Of a stretch of DNA of 5,579 nt, positions 3,562 to 5,579 are shown piece after piece. Under the pieces are notes generated by a model, which had not been told where the DNA came from, did no database searches, and was given only the letters and a program-made list of their open reading frames with translations. This DNA comes from Campylobacterota bacterium (GTDB taxonomy: Bacteria > Campylobacterota > Campylobacteria > Campylobacterales > Sulfurovaceae). The stretch lies in contig DRQB01000116.1 in the NCBI GenBank assembly GCA_011330645.1, forward strand, positions 1 to 5,579. Reading direction: 5' to 3'. Numbering within the stretch: the stretch's first letter is position 1; every line of letters starts with the position of its first letter. The position numbers and the translations under genes were made by a program.

Positions 3562-5579
3562 ATGAAAAGACTTTTAATGAGTGTGTTGTTATCTTTTGGA
3601 TCGATTAGTCTCTCGGCTAATGTGACTGCCAATGTTGGTAATGGAGCATTCGCATCAGTACATAAAGATAAACTTTATGCGGTTAATGGAAATACAGGTA
3701 AGGCACAATTGATTGCAACAGTGCCTGCAACAATTGGAGGAGTTGCTACAAATCCTTCTGGAGGCTTTAATTCACTAGCTATTAATACTACAGATGGCAT
3801 ACTTTATTTCGTATCTAATGGAACTACATCTAAGGCAGTTTTTGGATATAACATGCGAACAGATACTTTTTTACTTATTGATGCTGATATGATAGTCAAT
3901 AGAGGAGTTACATCGCTTGGAAGAAACCTAGGAAGTGGTGGAGGATTTTATGCTAATGGACGTTACTTTTTTGGTGTAGAAAATAGTGGTAGTGGGAACA
4001 GTGCAGTATATAGTATTGCCACTGCTAACAATGGTACAACATTTGTAGGGAATGCAGTTCTTGAAGTAAATAGTTTTGCTTATCAATGGGGGGATTTTGC
4101 TATTGATGGTGCTAATGGTATTATGTATACAGGGTCTTCTGGTATTGGATATCAGGCATTAGATTTGGGTGTGATGGGTACTGTAGGTGATGAAACAGTA
4201 ATCAATTCAAACAGTAGTGCTTCTTTTGGACAAGTGGGTATAGATTTAGGAGGACAATTTTATTATGTATTTGGGAATACTGCTGGATTTGCTACAATAG
4301 ATTTGGTAACTGGAGCCACAGGCACAGGTAAGTCTATTACGGTAGATGGAACAAATGAACCAGCTGATGGTAGTTATGATGCTGCAGGTATTGTACCATT
4401 TGATTCATCTATAGGTGATTTCGTATGGAATGATTTAGACGGGAATGGTATACAAGATGCTGGTGAGGTAGGTATATCAGGAGTAACTATTGAACTTTAT
4501 GATGACATTAATGGTGATGGTAACATAGATAATGGTGGAAGTTATAATAATACAGATACGCTTTTAGCAACAGATACTACAGATGCAAGTGGTAATTATA
4601 AATTTGATGGTTTGATTCCAGGCTCTTATATTATTAAAATTACAGATGCAAATGGTAATCTTTCTTTAGGTAGTTTTTCCACAGCAGGTGGGGCTACACA
4701 AACAGCATTAATCACACAGTCTCAGCAATTTGTTGATACTGTTGATTTTGGATATCATGTACCAAAAGGTTCAGTCAGCGGGACTATTTTAGACCCATCT
4801 TCTAATCCAATTGTTGGAGCACAAGTCAAGATAGTTGATACAACAACAGGTGCTACCATTAATGATATCAATGGTAATCCATTATTAGCAACGGTTAATC
4901 CCGCTGATGGTACATATACTTTCACGGATGTTCCTGCTGGAGATTATAATATTGTTGAGATTAATCCAGTCGGTTATGGATCTGTTAGTGATGTTGATAG
5001 TTCAGATGATGGTGATACAATAGTAAATACAGATACTAACAATGATAGCATTCCTGTTACAGTAGGAGACTTTGAAATAGATGTTGATAATAATTTTATA
5101 GATACAATCGTAAATAATATTAGTGGTAGTGTTTTAATTGATACAGACAATGATAATGTGGGTGATACAGCTCCAAGTGCTCCAGTAACAGTTACACTCT
5201 ATGAAGCAGATGGTGTTACTCAAGCAACTGATGCTGGAGGCAATTTAATTCCTGCTGTAGCAACAAATAATGCTACAGGGGCATATAGTTTTACTAATGT
5301 TCCAGCAGGGAATTATATTATAAAAGAAACCAATCCTGTGAATCACGCTTCTCTTTCTGATATTGAAGGAATAAATGATGATATTATTCATGTAACATCA
5401 CTAGGAACAGTGAATAGCCCTGTGACAGGACAAAATTATGTAGATGCACCAATTTCAGATATTTCAGGAACAGTGCTTATCGATACTAATAATGACAATA
5501 CAGGAGACACAGCTCCAAGTGCTCCAGTGAGTGTTACACTCTATGAAGCAGATGGGACAACCCTTGCTACTGATGTCAA
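3562..5579 (+). CDS. Large secreted SdrD-B/Cna-B-like repeat protein, probable adhesin (3' end beyond window)
   Basis: The frame is open from ATG 3562 to the window end (672 complete codons, no stop). AAGGAAG at 3550-3556 is the RBS. Residues 1-19 look like a Sec signal peptide (MKRLLMSVLLSFGSISLSA, probable cut before NVTA). Residues 20-283 form a Gly/Asn/Thr-rich region with recurring LYxV/MYTG/FYYVFG and IDLxTGxTG motifs, resembling the propeller-like domains (DUF6923-like) often placed before SdrD-B repeats; this is tentative. From 284 come SdrD-B-type modules: 284-398 (GDFVWNDLDGNGIQDAGE, with Asp/Asn positions suited to Ca2+), 403-514, 520-633, and a fourth from 634. Each carries YxFxxVPAGxYxI or a close variant. 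In Gram-positive adhesins such modules form stiff stalks. The Gram-negative context suggests a secreted or surface-anchored stalk whose anchor would lie further right. Expression is likely gated by the operator at 3314-3335 and riboswitch copy 2. An enzyme activity is not evident. Confidence 0.85.
   Translation, partial: MKRLLMSVLLSFGSISLSANVTANVGNGAFASVHKDKLYAVNGNTGKAQLIATVPATIGGVATNPSGGFNSLAINTTDGILYFVSNGTTSKAVFGYNMRTDTFLLIDADMIVNRGVTSLGRNLGSGGGFYANGRYFFGVENSGSGNSAVYSIATANNGTTFVGNAVLEVNSFAYQWGDFAIDGANGIMYTGSSGIGYQALDLGVMGTVGDETVINSNSSASFGQVGIDLGGQFYYVFGNTAGFATIDLVTGATGTGKSITVDGTNEPADGSYDAAGIVPFDSSIGDFVWNDLDGNGIQDAGEVGISGVTIELYDDINGDGNIDNGGSYNNTDTLLATDTTDASGNYKFDGLIPGSYIIKITDANGNLSLGSFSTAGGATQTALITQSQQFVDTVDFGYHVPKGSVSGTILDPSSNPIVGAQVKIVDTTTGATINDINGNPLLATVNPADGTYTFTDVPAGDYNIVEINPVGYGSVSDVDSSDDGDTIVNTDTNNDSIPVTVGDFEIDVDNNFIDTIVNNISGSVLIDTDNDNVGDTAPSAPVTVTLYEADGVTQATDAGGNLIPAVATNNATGAYSFTNVPAGNYIIKETNPVNHASLSDIEGINDDIIHVTSLGTVNSPVTGQNYVDAPISDISGTVLIDTNNDNTGDTAPSAPVSVTLYEADGTTLATDV
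5119..5579 (+). repeat. Tandem 342-bp (114-aa) coding repeat within the surface protein, second unit cut by window end
   Basis: Unit A (5119-5460) begins ISGSVLIDTDNDN and unit B (5461 onward) begins ISGTVLIDTNNDN, an exact 342-nt period. DNA similarity is high: 5161-5213 against 5503-5555 differ at 5 of 53 positions by eye. The two preceding modules are more divergent. Near-identical units suggest recent internal duplication or recombination, and more copies may follow outside the window. Confidence 0.85.

Overview
The window looks like chromosome from an AT-rich Campylobacterota (Epsilonproteobacteria) member of the Sulfurimonas/Sulfurovum type. This is inferred from protein style and base composition only; no marker gene settles the genus. 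It carries, all on the + strand: the 3' end of mfd; a membrane histidine kinase and a response regulator in a 1-nt-overlapping operon; a second, paralogous response regulator; and the first 2 kb of a large secreted protein with SdrD-B/Cna-B-like repeats that runs off the right edge.

The two intergenic regions (2321-2593 and 3305-3561) are the most interesting part, because each repeats the same regulatory cassette. The cassette has five parts in order: (i) two tandem 11-bp direct repeats beginning TTGAC; (ii) exactly 9 nt, then a TATAAT/TATACT -10 box; (iii) 20 nt between the -10 box and P1; (iv) a cyclic-di-GMP-I (GEMM-I) riboswitch aptamer with P1, P2 with a GTGA tetraloop, P3, and the ligand-contacting G, A and C positions; (v) an intrinsic terminator whose 5' arm reuses the 3' strand of P1. 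The 11-bp spacing and the 9-nt gap resemble PhoB/OmpR-type class II activator sites. Both response regulators here have PhoB/OmpR-type winged-helix output domains with nearly identical recognition helices.

Proposed working model (inference): the membrane kinase phosphorylates RR1 and perhaps RR2. The phosphorylated regulator activates the promoters of RR2 and of the secreted protein. Transcripts then continue past the leader terminator only when c-di-GMP is bound, giving a two-input (phosphorelay AND c-di-GMP) gate on a surface protein, with RR2 as a c-di-GMP-gated feed-forward element. The layout fits a tandem duplication of an ancestral 'RR gene + cassette' unit of about 980-990 bp.

No tRNA, rRNA, IS element or CRISPR was seen. 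No terminator was seen after mfd, RR1 or RR2 other than the riboswitch-linked ones.
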